Assembly: GCF_003951285.1 (NCBI RefSeq)
Contig: NZ_RXFQ01000006.1
Span: 1-64,000, forward strand
Origin: Variovorax beijingensis
Lineage (GTDB): Bacteria; Pseudomonadota; Gammaproteobacteria; Burkholderiales; Burkholderiaceae_C
Direction: 5' to 3'
DNA: 64,000 nucleotides
Made by a program: the position numbers and the translations under genes. The notes under the pieces were generated by a model that saw only the letters and a program-made list of their open reading frames with translations, searched no databases and had not been told where the DNA came from. This document shows positions 8,772 through 17,249 of the stretch, in pieces; position 1 is the first letter of the stretch; each line of letters opens with the position of its first letter.

Positions 8772-10276
8772 ATGAACAAGAAGAACTCGTCCGGGCCTCC
8801 GGATGTGGCGGGAAAGCCGCCTCTCGCATTTTTTGAATTTTCCGCGGCGGTGGCCCGGCTCTCGCGACGCTTCAGGGTCGACGTGAGCACCATCGTGAGC
8901 GCCGTGGCGCTGACGCAGTCGCTGCTGCTGGCCACGCTCGGCTACCGGGGCTCGCAGCGGTTGGTGGCGAAGATCGGCGCCTCCGCGCACGCGGCCAACC
9001 ACCACCGGACAGAGGACAATGTGCTCGCCGTTCTCGCGAAGACCGAGTCGGCGGTCGGTGCGCTGGCCGCTGCGCCCAGCCTCGGTCCCGCGGGCGAACA
9101 TGCGCAGCGAACCGCGGAACTTCTGTGGACCCTGCTGCAGCAGTCGCCCGAACTCGACAGCCTCTACGTGGCCGACGACACCGGCCAGATGCTGATGGCG
9201 CTGCGCTACCCGGTACCGGCCATCCGGCGCATCACGCGCGGCGCAGGCGCCGGTGAACTCGCCATCGAGACCTGGCAGTACAAGCTGCCGCCCGAGGTCG
9301 ACGCGCAGCAGCGCTTCGCCACGCAACGCATCGAGTCCTTCCGCGGCGGCTACGACCCGCGGCTGCAGCGCTGGTACCAGCAGGCCCGCCAGGTGCAAAG
9401 GCCCGTATGGACGGCGCCCTACATCTTCGCCGCGACGCAGGAGCTGGGCGTGACCTACGCCTTGACCAGCAAGCGCCGCGCGGCCGAAGGCAGCCCCCGC
9501 CTGCTGGTGGTGGGCGGCGACGTCTCGCTGGGCCGGCTGTCGCAGTTCGTGCGGCTGTTCGCGAGCGACGGCCGCGGCGACAGCGCCGTGCTGGGCGCGC
9601 TGCACGACCAGATGCTGGGCGACGGCACGGCCGGCAGCGCCGGCGGTGCGGCCTTCTCGTTCGACCACGACGCGCGGCCCTACCTCGCGCAGGCCTCCCC
9701 CAGCGGCTCGCCGCGGCGCATGACCGTGATGTTCACCGATATCGAGGGCTTCACGCGGATCTCCGAGTCGATGGAAGCCAATGTGCTGGTGCGCATGCTG
9801 ACCGAATACTTCAACCTGGCGACGGGCGTGCTGGCGCGCTACGGCGGCGTGATCGACAAGTTCATGGGCGACGGCATCATGGTGCTGTGGGGCGCGCCCG
9901 CGGACCTGAAGGATGCGGCGTACCGCGCCTGCCTGGCCGCGCTGCAGCTGCACATCGAGATGGGCGCGCTCAACCGCAAGCGGCGCGCCGACGGCGCTGC
10001 CCGAATTTCGCACCCGCATCGGCATCCATACCGGCGTGGCGATCGCGGGGGTGCTGGGCTCGAACGACCGGCTGTCCTACACGGCCCCTGGGCGACGTGG
10101 TCAACGTGGCGAGCCGCATCGAGGGCATCAACAAGCAGCTGGGCACGCACACGCTGATCTCGGAGGTCACCTTCGCGGGCCTGAAGGGCCGGCTGCAGAC
10201 GCGCCGCATCGACGAGCGGGTGGCGCTGCGCGGCCGCCGGACGCGCATGGTGCTCTACGAACTGCTGATGCCCTGA
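8772..10276 (+). pseudogene. Class III adenylate/guanylate cyclase, frameshifted
   Basis: ATG at 8772 follows GGGAG. The N-terminus has one membrane segment (about VSAVALTQSLLLATLGY) and a periplasmic Cache-like sensor (SLYVADDTGQML, YDPRLQRWYQQA). A class III cyclase domain begins at RRMTVMFTDIEGFTR. The frame breaks twice: near 9985-9995, where RTRIGIHTGVAIAGVLGS continues in the next frame, and near 10085, where a run of four C precedes GDVVNVASRIEGIN in the third frame, ending at 10276. Each break fits one extra base. The second membrane helix and HAMP linker normally found between sensor and cyclase also seem to be missing. Either a decaying gene or two sequencing errors; the missing linker favours decay. 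Confidence 0.75.
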
Positions 10277-12270
10277 GGGGCTGCGGCGCGCCGCGCCGCG
10301 AACTCCACGTACCAGCCGAGCGAGCCGGGGTTGGCCATGGCCTCGGGGTTGACCACCTTCTCGAGCGGCTGGCCCAGCAGCAGCTTCTTGATCGGCAGCT
10401 CCTGCTTCTTGCCCGAGAGCGTGCGCGGGATCTCGGCCACCTGGAAGATGTCGTTGGGCAGGAAGCGCGGCGAGAGCGAGGTCTTGATGGCGTTGTTGAT
10501 CTTGCCGCGCATCGCATCGTCGAGCGCCACGCCGGGACGCAGCACCACGAACAGCGGCATGTAGCTTTCGCGGCCCAGGTATTCGAGGTCGACCACCATC
10601 GAGTCGAGCACTTCGGGCAGGGCCTCCACGGCGCTGTAGATTTCGCTGGTGCCCATGCGCAGGCCCTGGCGGTTGATGGTGGCGTCGCTGCGGCCGTAGA
10701 TGATGCAGCCGCCGTCCTCGCCGATCCTGATCCAGTCGCCGTGGCGCCAGACGCCGGGATAGGTGTCGAAGTAGCTCGACAGGTAGCGCGCGTTGCCTTC
10801 GTCGCCCCAGAAGTACAGCGGCATCGATGGAATGGGCCGCGTGCAGACCAGCTCGCCCACTTCGCCGATGACGGGCTTGCCGTCTTCGTTCCAGGCCTCC
10901 ACCGCGTGGCCGATCTGGCGGCATTGCATCTGGCCGGGCACTTCGGGCAGCTCGCGGTTGCCGCCCACGAAGGCGCCGCAGAAGTCGGTGCCCCCCGAGA
11001 TGTTGCACCACCACACGCTGTCCGCGCCCGCGGCCAGCAGCTGCGCCGTGCCCCAGCGCTGCACCTCTTCCGACAGCGGCGAGCCGGTGCTGCCGAGCGC
11101 GCGCACGCGCGACAGGTCGCCGCACTCGGCCGCGGCCACGCCGGCCTTCATGCAGTTGGTGAAGTAGGCCGCGCCGGCACCGAAGAAGCTGATGCGATGC
11201 TTCGCGACGAAGCGCCACAGCACGGCCCAGTCGGGCTTCTCCTTGCTGCCGGCCGGATGGCCGTCGTAGATGACGATGGTCGCGCCGAAGGCCAGGCCCG
11301 CGAGCTGGCAGTTCCACATCACCCAGCCGGTCGAGCTGTACCAGTGGAAGCGCTCATTGAAGTTGTTGGCGCCGTAGCTCGCGCCGATGTCGTTGTGCAG
11401 GCCGCAGGCGTACATCGTCATGATGATGCCGCCCTGCCCATGCACGATGGGCTTGGGCAGGCCGGTGGTGCCGCTCGAATAGACGATCCAGATCGGATGG
11501 TCGAAGGGCAGCCACTCGGGCTCGAAGGCCGCGACCTCGGCGTCGCTGCGCGCGGTGGCGCCCTGCCAGTCGGCGTCGGCGGCAAGCTGCTGCGCGGCAT
11601 GCGGCGTGCGCAGCAACAGCAGCTTCTGCACGCTGGGCAAGGCGCCGCGCAGTTCCTGCACCACCGCGCTGCGGTCGATGGGCTTGGCACCGTAGTGCAC
11701 GCCGTCGGCGGCGATCAGCAGCGTGGGCTCGATCTGGCGGAAGCGGTCGACCACGGAGGCCGTGCCCATGTCGGGCGCGCACACACTCCACACCGCGCCG
11801 ATGCTCGAACATGCGAGAAACGCCACCATGGTCTCGGGCACGTTGGGCAGGTAGGCGGCCACGCGGTCGCCGCGCTTGACGCCCAATGACTTGAGCGTGA
11901 GCGCCACCGAGGCCACCTGCCGGCGCAGCTCGGGCCAGGCCATCTCGCGCACTTCGCCCAATTCGTTGTCGCTCACGATGGCGGCCATGCCGGCCGCATG
12001 CGCCGCGTCGGCATGGCGCAGCACCTCGCGCGCGTAGTTGACCTGCGCGCCCGGAAACCACGTCGCGCCGGGCATGCGGTCGTCGGCCAGCACCGCCGCG
12101 TGCGGCGTGGGCGACACGATGCCCATGTAGTCCCAGATGCTCTGCCAGAAGGCGTCGAGATCGGTCACGGACCAGCGCCACAGCGCGTCGTAGGTGTCGA
12201 AGGACAGGCCGCGCTGCTCGCGCAGCCAGTCCTGGTAGAGGCGGATCTGGGGAATGTTGGGGGCGGGCAT
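10255..12270 (-). CDS. aacS: Acetoacetate-CoA ligase (acetoacetyl-CoA synthetase)
   Basis: 671 residues of the adenylate-forming superfamily with the long N-terminal domain of acetoacetyl-CoA synthetases (WSVTDLDAFWQSIWDYMG, PGATWFPGAQVNYAREVL). The AMP-binding P-loop is IVYSSGTTGLPKPIVH. It activates acetoacetate to acetoacetyl-CoA in the cytoplasm with ATP, feeding ketone bodies or PHB breakdown products into central metabolism. The C-terminal FLPNDIFQVAEIPRTLSGKK carries the conserved lysine loop. It is convergent with the broken cyclase, overlapping its end by 22 bases, and divergent from the TetR gene at 12370 with repeated GTTCAAT motifs between. Confidence 0.92.
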   Translation of the reverse strand: MPAPNIPQIRLYQDWLREQRGLSFDTYDALWRWSVTDLDAFWQSIWDYMGIVSPTPHAAVLADDRMPGATWFPGAQVNYAREVLRHADAAHAAGMAAIVSDNELGEVREMAWPELRRQVASVALTLKSLGVKRGDRVAAYLPNVPETMVAFLACSSIGAVWSVCAPDMGTASVVDRFRQIEPTLLIAADGVHYGAKPIDRSAVVQELRGALPSVQKLLLLRTPHAAQQLAADADWQGATARSDAEVAAFEPEWLPFDHPIWIVYSSGTTGLPKPIVHGQGGIIMTMYACGLHNDIGASYGANNFNERFHWYSSTGWVMWNCQLAGLAFGATIVIYDGHPAGSKEKPDWAVLWRFVAKHRISFFGAGAAYFTNCMKAGVAAAECGDLSRVRALGSTGSPLSEEVQRWGTAQLLAAGADSVWWCNISGGTDFCGAFVGGNRELPEVPGQMQCRQIGHAVEAWNEDGKPVIGEVGELVCTRPIPSMPLYFWGDEGNARYLSSYFDTYPGVWRHGDWIRIGEDGGCIIYGRSDATINRQGLRMGTSEIYSAVEALPEVLDSMVVDLEYLGRESYMPLFVVLRPGVALDDAMRGKINNAIKTSLSPRFLPNDIFQVAEIPRTLSGKKQELPIKKLLLGQPLEKVVNPEAMANPGSLGWYVEFAARRAAAPQGISSS

Positions 12271-12323
12271 GCACCGAGCCTAATGCCGCATTCCGCGCCG
12301 TTCAATCGGGTTTGACCTCAGGG

Positions 12324-12363
12324 TTTGTACGTGTGTTCAATAGTTTTGTACAGACGTTCAATA
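12324..12363. promoter_or_regulatory. Direct repeats in the aacS/tetR divergent region
   Basis: TTTGTAC-N5-GTTCAATA occurs at 12324-12342 and again at 12345-12363, two helical turns (21 bases) apart. A third GTTCAAT lies at 12300-12306. The repeats end 7 bases before the TetR start codon, so a protein bound here would block tetR and probably aacS. They are candidate operators for the adjacent TetR regulator. Confidence 0.5.
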
Positions 12364-12369
12364 CGCCCG

Positions 12370-13098
12370 ATGAACACCCGCACCCCGCCCGCCAGGCGAA
12401 GCGCCCACCGCCCCGCGGCCGCCGCTGCCGAAGCCGCCCGGCCCGATCGGCGCCACGCCATCCTGCTGGCGGCGGAAAAGCTTTTTGCGCAGCACGGCTA
12501 CCACGCGGTCACCATCCGCCAGATCGCCGAGGAGGCGGGCGTGCCGCTGGCGCTGGTGGGCTATTACTTCGGCCCGAAGCACGAGCTCTTCCACGCGATC
12601 TTCGAGCACTGGAGCCACAGCATCGAGGAGCGGCTCGCGGGCCTCAAGGCCGTGAACAACGACCCCGACGACGCGCGCACGCTGCCGCGCATCATCGAGG
12701 CCTTCACCGGCCCGGTGCTGGCGCTGCGCGCGAGCGCCGAGGGCGAGTACTACGCGCTCCTGGTGGCGCGCGAGCTCTATCACGCCACCGAGGAAGCCGA
12801 CCGCGTGCTGCGCGGCTACTTCGATCCGCTGGCCGAGGCCTACATCGATGCGCTGCACGTTGCGCTGCCGCATGCCACGCGCGGGCAGGCGGCCTGGGGC
12901 TACCAGTTCTCGCTCGGCGCGCTCCTGCACCACCTGAACGACAGCCGCATCGAGCGGCTCTCGCGCGGCGAGAACCGGCGCAGCGATCCGGCCGTGGCGC
13001 CGATGCTCGTGAACTTCATCGTCGGCGGGCTGCGCGCCGCGCTGCCGCGACCCAAGGCCCCGCAGAAGAAAACCACCCCCAGGAGACAGAAGACATGA
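12370..13098 (+). CDS. TetR family transcriptional regulator
   Basis: 242 residues. The N-terminal TetR HTH spans about residues 28-75 (VTIRQIAEEAGVPLALVGYYF then GPKHELFHAIFEHW), preceded by a basic, proline-rich tail; the rest is the ligand-binding helical domain. ATG at 12370 is chosen because it precedes the usual tail; no clear ribosome site is visible and an in-frame TTG at 12325 would read through the upstream direct repeats. The stop overlaps the start of the ABC binding-protein gene (ATGA at 13095), so it is cotranscribed with and probably controls the transporter/hydrolase operon downstream. Confidence 0.87.
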   Translation: MNTRTPPARRSAHRPAAAAAEAARPDRRHAILLAAEKLFAQHGYHAVTIRQIAEEAGVPLALVGYYFGPKHELFHAIFEHWSHSIEERLAGLKAVNNDPDDARTLPRIIEAFTGPVLALRASAEGEYYALLVARELYHATEEADRVLRGYFDPLAEAYIDALHVALPHATRGQAAWGYQFSLGALLHHLNDSRIERLSRGENRRSDPAVAPMLVNFIVGGLRAALPRPKAPQKKTTPRRQKT

Positions 13099-14039
13099 TG
13101 AAACGACGCACCCTGCTGTCGGCATTGGCCGCCGCCTCGGCCGCCACGGCACTGCCCTCGCGCGCGCAATCGAACCCGAAGATCGTGTTCGGCTACACGG
13201 CCGTGTCCGACTTCGCCTCTGTGTTCGTGGCCGCGGAAGAGGGCTACTTCAAGAAGCGCAATCTCGACGTGGAGCTCAAGTTCATTCCGCTCAACTCCAC
13301 CATTCCCGCGGCGCTGCAGTCCGACTCGCTGCAGATCGGCGGGCCCACGCCCTCGGTGTTCCTGCAGTCGGTGGACGGCGGGCTCGACCTGGTGCTGGTG
13401 GCCGGCGGCGGGCTCACGTCCAAGACCATTACCGGCTTCGGCCTGGTGGCGCGCGCCGGCTCGGGCATCAAGGGGCCGCAGGACTGCGTGGGCAAGAAGA
13501 TCGGCGTGCCGGGGCTCGGCGCGTTCCTGCACGTGACCTTCCGTGCCTGGCTCAAGGAGAGCGGCGTGGACTACCGCAAGGTCAATTTCGTGGAGGCCTC
13601 GTTCCCCCAGCATGCCGACCTGCTGCGTGGCGGCTCGGTCGACGCGGTGGTGTCGGCCGATCCGTTCATGAGCCGCATCACCGAGAGCGGCGCGGGCTAC
13701 GTGGCCTCGTACTACTCCACTTTCCTGCCCGAGAACAACCAGACCATCGTGCATGCGGCCAAGCGCGAATGGGTGGCAAAGAACCCGGCCGCCGCGCGCG
13801 CGTTCCGCGAGTCGCTGGTCGAGGCCGCCGGTTTCATGCAGCAGCCGAAGAACGATGCCAAGGTGCGCGCGGCCATCGGCAAGTACATCAAGCTGCCGCC
13901 CGAGGTGCTCGCGAAGATCCAGATCTCGCCGCCAGGCGCCACGGTGAGCGAGAAGCAGCTGGGCTACTGGGTCGGGCTGATGAAGGACCAGGACATGCTC
14001 AAGACCTCCATCGACGTTGCGAAGCTGATCGCCAAGTGA
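13095..14039 (+). CDS. ABC transporter substrate-binding protein, NitT/TauT (SsuA/THI5-like)
   Basis: 314 residues with a signal peptide containing a twin arginine near the N-terminus (MMKRRTLLSALAAAS, cleavage near SRAQ), possibly Tat-exported. The body matches the NMT1/SsuA-like family: FGYTAVSDFASVFVAAEEGYF, IGGPTPSVFLQS, KKIGVPGLGAF and VVSADPFMSRI. Such proteins bind nitrate, sulfonates, thiamine precursors or aromatic acids. AGGAGA precedes the start. The downstream hydrolase and fumarylacetoacetase suggest an organic ring-derived substrate rather than nitrate or sulfonate, but this is inference. Confidence 0.88.
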   Translation: MMKRRTLLSALAAASAATALPSRAQSNPKIVFGYTAVSDFASVFVAAEEGYFKKRNLDVELKFIPLNSTIPAALQSDSLQIGGPTPSVFLQSVDGGLDLVLVAGGGLTSKTITGFGLVARAGSGIKGPQDCVGKKIGVPGLGAFLHVTFRAWLKESGVDYRKVNFVEASFPQHADLLRGGSVDAVVSADPFMSRITESGAGYVASYYSTFLPENNQTIVHAAKREWVAKNPAAARAFRESLVEAAGFMQQPKNDAKVRAAIGKYIKLPPEVLAKIQISPPGATVSEKQLGYWVGLMKDQDMLKTSIDVAKLIAK

Positions 14040-14818
14040 GCACGGCCGCCGACTTCCTTCGCTTCGACGGCGTCGCGATCCGGCTCGGCGGGCGCGAGAT
14101 CCTGTCGCCCACCTCGTTCGACGTGGCGCGCGGCGAGTTTGTCTGCATCGTGGGCCCGAGCGGCTGCGGCAAGACCACGCTGCTGCGCGCGGCCAGCGGG
14201 CTGGTGGCGGCCAGCGCCGGCGAAGTGCGGCGCAAGGGCGTGAAGATCAGCGAGCCGTCGCGCGAAGTGGCCTTCGTGTTCCAGGACTACGGCCGCGCGC
14301 TGCTGCCCTGGCGCACGGTCGAAGGCAACGTGAGCCTCGCGCTCGAAGCGGCTGGCGTGCCCGCGGCCGAACGCGCGCCGCGCATTGCCGAGGTGCTGGG
14401 CAAGGTGGGGCTTGCGAAGCATGCGCAGAAGTTTCCGGTGCAGCTTTCGGGCGGCATGCAGCAGCGCGCGCAGATTGCCCGCTGCCTGGCGCAGAAGCCC
14501 GAACTCATGATGATGGACGAGCCCTTCGGCGCGCTCGATGCGCTCACGCGCCAGAGCCTGCAGGACGAGCTCGCGCGGCTGGTGCGCGACGACGGGCTCA
14601 CGGTGCTGTTCGTCACGCACGATCTCGAAGAGGCCATCTACCTCGGCGACCGCGTGATCGCGCTGCAGGCCAACCCGGGGCCTGGGCGGCCCAGCCTGGC
14701 GCGGATGATCGACGTGAAGATTCCGCGCCCGCGCGACCAGCTCACGACGAAGGAGCATCCGGAATACCTGCATCTGCGCCGTGAGCTCTTCGCGTTCATC
14801 GAGCAAAGCCATGGCTGA
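14036..14818 (+). CDS. ABC transporter ATP-binding protein, NitT/TauT type
   Basis: 260 residues starting at GTG 14036, which overlaps the stop of the binding protein (GTGA); no other start is near. Walker A is GPSGCGKTT at about residues 40-48, the signature is LSGGMQQR, and Walker B is LMMMDEPFGALD, followed by the H-loop FVTHDLEEA. It energises the importer formed by the two permeases encoded next. The two C-terminal codons overlap the first permease start at 14811. Confidence 0.93.
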   Translation: MSTAADFLRFDGVAIRLGGREILSPTSFDVARGEFVCIVGPSGCGKTTLLRAASGLVAASAGEVRRKGVKISEPSREVAFVFQDYGRALLPWRTVEGNVSLALEAAGVPAAERAPRIAEVLGKVGLAKHAQKFPVQLSGGMQQRAQIARCLAQKPELMMMDEPFGALDALTRQSLQDELARLVRDDGLTVLFVTHDLEEAIYLGDRVIALQANPGPGRPSLARMIDVKIPRPRDQLTTKEHPEYLHLRRELFAFIEQSHG

Positions 14819-15581
14819 ACGCCGCCTCCTGCGCCGGCTGCGGCCCTGGGTCTTTCCGGCCCTGCTGGTCGGCGCCTTCGAGTGGTACGCGCGGCGCGCG
14901 GCCGCGTTGGGCAGCGATGCGCTCGCCCCGCCAAGCGCGGCGGCCCGGGCCTTCATGGGCGCGGCGCTCGACGGCTCGCTCTGGCAGGCCACGGGCTTCA
15001 CGCTCGGCACGGCCGCGCTCGGCCTGCTGCTGGGGGCGGTGCTGGGCATTGCGCTGGGCCTGGTGCTCGGGCTCTCGCGCCGCGCGGCGCAGCTCGGCTC
15101 GCTCTCCATCGAGGTGCTGCGACCCGTGCCTTCGGTGGCGCTGATTCCGCTCGCGATGCTGACCTTCGGATTCGGCGTGCGCATGGAGCTGGCCATCGTC
15201 GCCTTTGCCACCTTCTGGCCGCTGCTGGTGCTGGTGCAGTCGGCGGTGCAGCAGATCGAACCGCGGCTGCTCGAGGTGAGCCGCGTGCTGGGGCTCTCGG
15301 CGCGCGAGCGCGCCTTCAAGATCGTGCTGCCGGCCATCGTGCCGCGCCTGTTCGTGGCGCTGCGTCTCGGCGTGGCGGTGGCACTGGTGGTGGCCGTCAC
15401 GGTGGAGATTGCGGCCAATCCCAACGGCATGGGCTACGCAATGATGATCGCGCAGCAGAGCTTCGACCCCGCGCTGATGCTTGCGTGGCTGGGCTGGATC
15501 GGCGTGGTGGGCTTTGCGGTCAATGCGGGCATGGTGCTGCTGCAGCGCCTGGTCGCCCGGCGCATGGGGATGCTGCCATGA
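14811..15581 (+). CDS. ABC transporter permease 1, NitT/TauT type
   Basis: 256 residues, about six membrane segments, with the BPD-type EAA loop that contacts the ATPase readable as EVSRVLGLSARERAFKIVLP near residue 160. ATG at 14811 overlaps the end of the ATPase gene. A second, related permease follows with ATGA overlap, so the channel is probably a heterodimer rather than the homodimer usual in SsuC-type systems. Confidence 0.9.
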   Translation: MAERRLLRRLRPWVFPALLVGAFEWYARRAAALGSDALAPPSAAARAFMGAALDGSLWQATGFTLGTAALGLLLGAVLGIALGLVLGLSRRAAQLGSLSIEVLRPVPSVALIPLAMLTFGFGVRMELAIVAFATFWPLLVLVQSAVQQIEPRLLEVSRVLGLSARERAFKIVLPAIVPRLFVALRLGVAVALVVAVTVEIAANPNGMGYAMMIAQQSFDPALMLAWLGWIGVVGFAVNAGMVLLQRLVARRMGMLP

Positions 15582-16384
15582 ACGGCAATGACCGCGGCCG
15601 CGTTGGCATCAACATGAACCGGCTCGGCTCGCTCGCCATGCTCTGCGCATTGATTGCGCTGTGGTGGATGGCGAGCAATGCGGGCTGGGTGAGCCGCGTG
15701 TTCCTGCCGACACCGCAGGCCACCTTCGCAAGCCTGCTCGAAGGCCTCAACCTCCCGGGCCCGAACGGCAACGGGGGCAACGGCGAGCTGCTCGCCTTCA
15801 CGCAGGCCACGGTCGGCCGCATGGTGCAGGGCTGGCTGCTGGCCTCGCTGTTCGGCGTGCTGCTGGGCGCGGCCATCGGCGTGTCGCCCACGGTGCGTGC
15901 GTGGGTGCAACCGACGCTCGAATTCATTCGCCCACTGCCCGCCTCGGCGCTGCTGCCGCTCGCGATCTCGATCTTCGGGCTGAACCCCGGCATGGTGCTG
16001 TTCGTGGTGGCCTTCGGCGCGATGTGGCCAGTGCTGCTGGCCACGGTGCACGGCTTCGCGGCCGTGGAACCCAGGCTGTCGGAAGTGGCGCGCTGCCTGC
16101 AGATGTCGCGCGCGGCCTTCGTCTGGAAGATGGGCCTGCCCAACGCCATGCCCGACATTCTGGCCGGCATGCGGCTTGCGCTGACCATTGCGCTGATCGT
16201 TGCGGTGGTGGGCGAAATGATTGCCTCGCAAAGCGGCCTGGGCCAGGCCATTCTGCTGGCCGCGCGCGCGTTTCGCGCGAGCGATCTTTTCGCCGGCATC
16301 GCGCTGCTCGGGCTGATCGGCTTCGCGAGCAACGCGCTGCTGGCCTTTGCAGAGAAGCGGCTGCTGCGCTGGCAGCAGCCCTGA
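15578..16384 (+). CDS. ABC transporter permease 2, NitT/TauT type
   Basis: 268 residues with about six membrane segments and its own EAA-like loop (EVARCLQMSRAAFVWKMGLP). It is homologous to the preceding permease; PLPASALLPLAISIFGLNPG corresponds to PVPSVALIPLAMLTFGFGVR there. ATG at 15578 overlaps the first permease stop. An inserted glycine/asparagine-rich loop (PGPNGNGGNG) sits near residue 62. The gene is followed after 39 bases by the cyclase-family hydrolase. Confidence 0.9.
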   Translation: MNGNDRGRVGINMNRLGSLAMLCALIALWWMASNAGWVSRVFLPTPQATFASLLEGLNLPGPNGNGGNGELLAFTQATVGRMVQGWLLASLFGVLLGAAIGVSPTVRAWVQPTLEFIRPLPASALLPLAISIFGLNPGMVLFVVAFGAMWPVLLATVHGFAAVEPRLSEVARCLQMSRAAFVWKMGLPNAMPDILAGMRLALTIALIVAVVGEMIASQSGLGQAILLAARAFRASDLFAGIALLGLIGFASNALLAFAEKRLLRWQQP

Positions 16385-16423
16385 CGCCGTCCCTCACATC
16401 CCCATTCCACAAGGAGCCCCGCC

Positions 16424-17230
16424 ATGCCACGCAAGTTCGTCGACCTTTCGATTTTTCTCGAAAACGATGTGCTGTCCGATCCGCCGGCCTTCGCGCCGAA
16501 GATCCAGTACTTCACGCACGAGCAGACCTATGAGCAGATCGAGCCCTTCTTTCCCGGCCTCAAGAAAGAAGACCTGCCTGATGGCGAAGGCTGGGCCGTG
16601 GAGCTGGTGCAGCTTTCGACGCACAACGGCACGCACCTCGACGCGCCATACCACTTCCACTCCACCATGGACAAGGCGCTGGGCGAGAAGAAGCCCGCCA
16701 TCGCGATTCATGACGTGCCGCTCGAATGGTGCTTCCAGCCCGGCGTGAAGCTCGACTTCCGCCACTTCGCCGATGGCTACGTGGTCACGGCAGCGGACGT
16801 CGAGGCCGAGCTCGAGCGCATCGGCCACACGCTGAGCCCGCTGGAGATCGTGGTGGTGAACACGCGCGCGGGCTCACGCTACGGCCACAACGACTACGTG
16901 TCGGCCGGCGCCGGCATGGGCTACGAAGCCACCATGTATTTGCTGGAGCGCGGCGTGCGCCTCACGGGCACCGATGCCTGGAGCTGGGACGCGCCCTTCG
17001 TGCACACCGCCAAAAAGTACGGCGAGACGCACGACGCCTCGCTGATCTGGGAAGGCCACAAGGCCGGCCGCGATATCGGCTACTGCCACATCGAGAAGCT
17101 GCACAACCTCGAGGCGCTCCCGCCCACGGGCTTTTTCATCAGCTGCTTTCCGCACAAGATCCGCGGCGCGTCGGCCGGCTGGACGCGCGCGGTGGCGATC
17201 TTCGACGATGCGCTGATGGCGTCGGTCTAA
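16424..17230 (+). CDS. Cyclase family protein (kynurenine-formamidase-like metal hydrolase)
   Basis: 268 residues with the cyclase-family metal motif HNGTHLDAPYHFH at residues 67-79, giving ligands His67, His71, Asp73 and His77. The family includes bacterial kynurenine formamidase, isatin hydrolase and related amide or lactam hydrolases acting through divalent metals. An AAGGAG ribosome site precedes ATG 16424. It lies between the ABC permeases and fumarylacetoacetase, on the same strand, and so probably hydrolyses the imported compound. No tryptophan dioxygenase or kynureninase genes accompany it, so a kynurenine role is not supported by context. Confidence 0.82.
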   Translation: MPRKFVDLSIFLENDVLSDPPAFAPKIQYFTHEQTYEQIEPFFPGLKKEDLPDGEGWAVELVQLSTHNGTHLDAPYHFHSTMDKALGEKKPAIAIHDVPLEWCFQPGVKLDFRHFADGYVVTAADVEAELERIGHTLSPLEIVVVNTRAGSRYGHNDYVSAGAGMGYEATMYLLERGVRLTGTDAWSWDAPFVHTAKKYGETHDASLIWEGHKAGRDIGYCHIEKLHNLEALPPTGFFISCFPHKIRGASAGWTRAVAIFDDALMASV

Positions 17231-17249
17231 ACCCTGGACATCCAGACAG

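Noticed and set aside
9985..10090. Programmed frameshifting as an explanation for the broken cyclase
   Set aside because: Two +1 shifts within 100 bases without a slippery site or downstream structure is not a known arrangement.
16424..17230. Considered naming it kynB (kynurenine formamidase)
   Set aside because: The motif is shared by several hydrolases and no kynA or kynU lies nearby.
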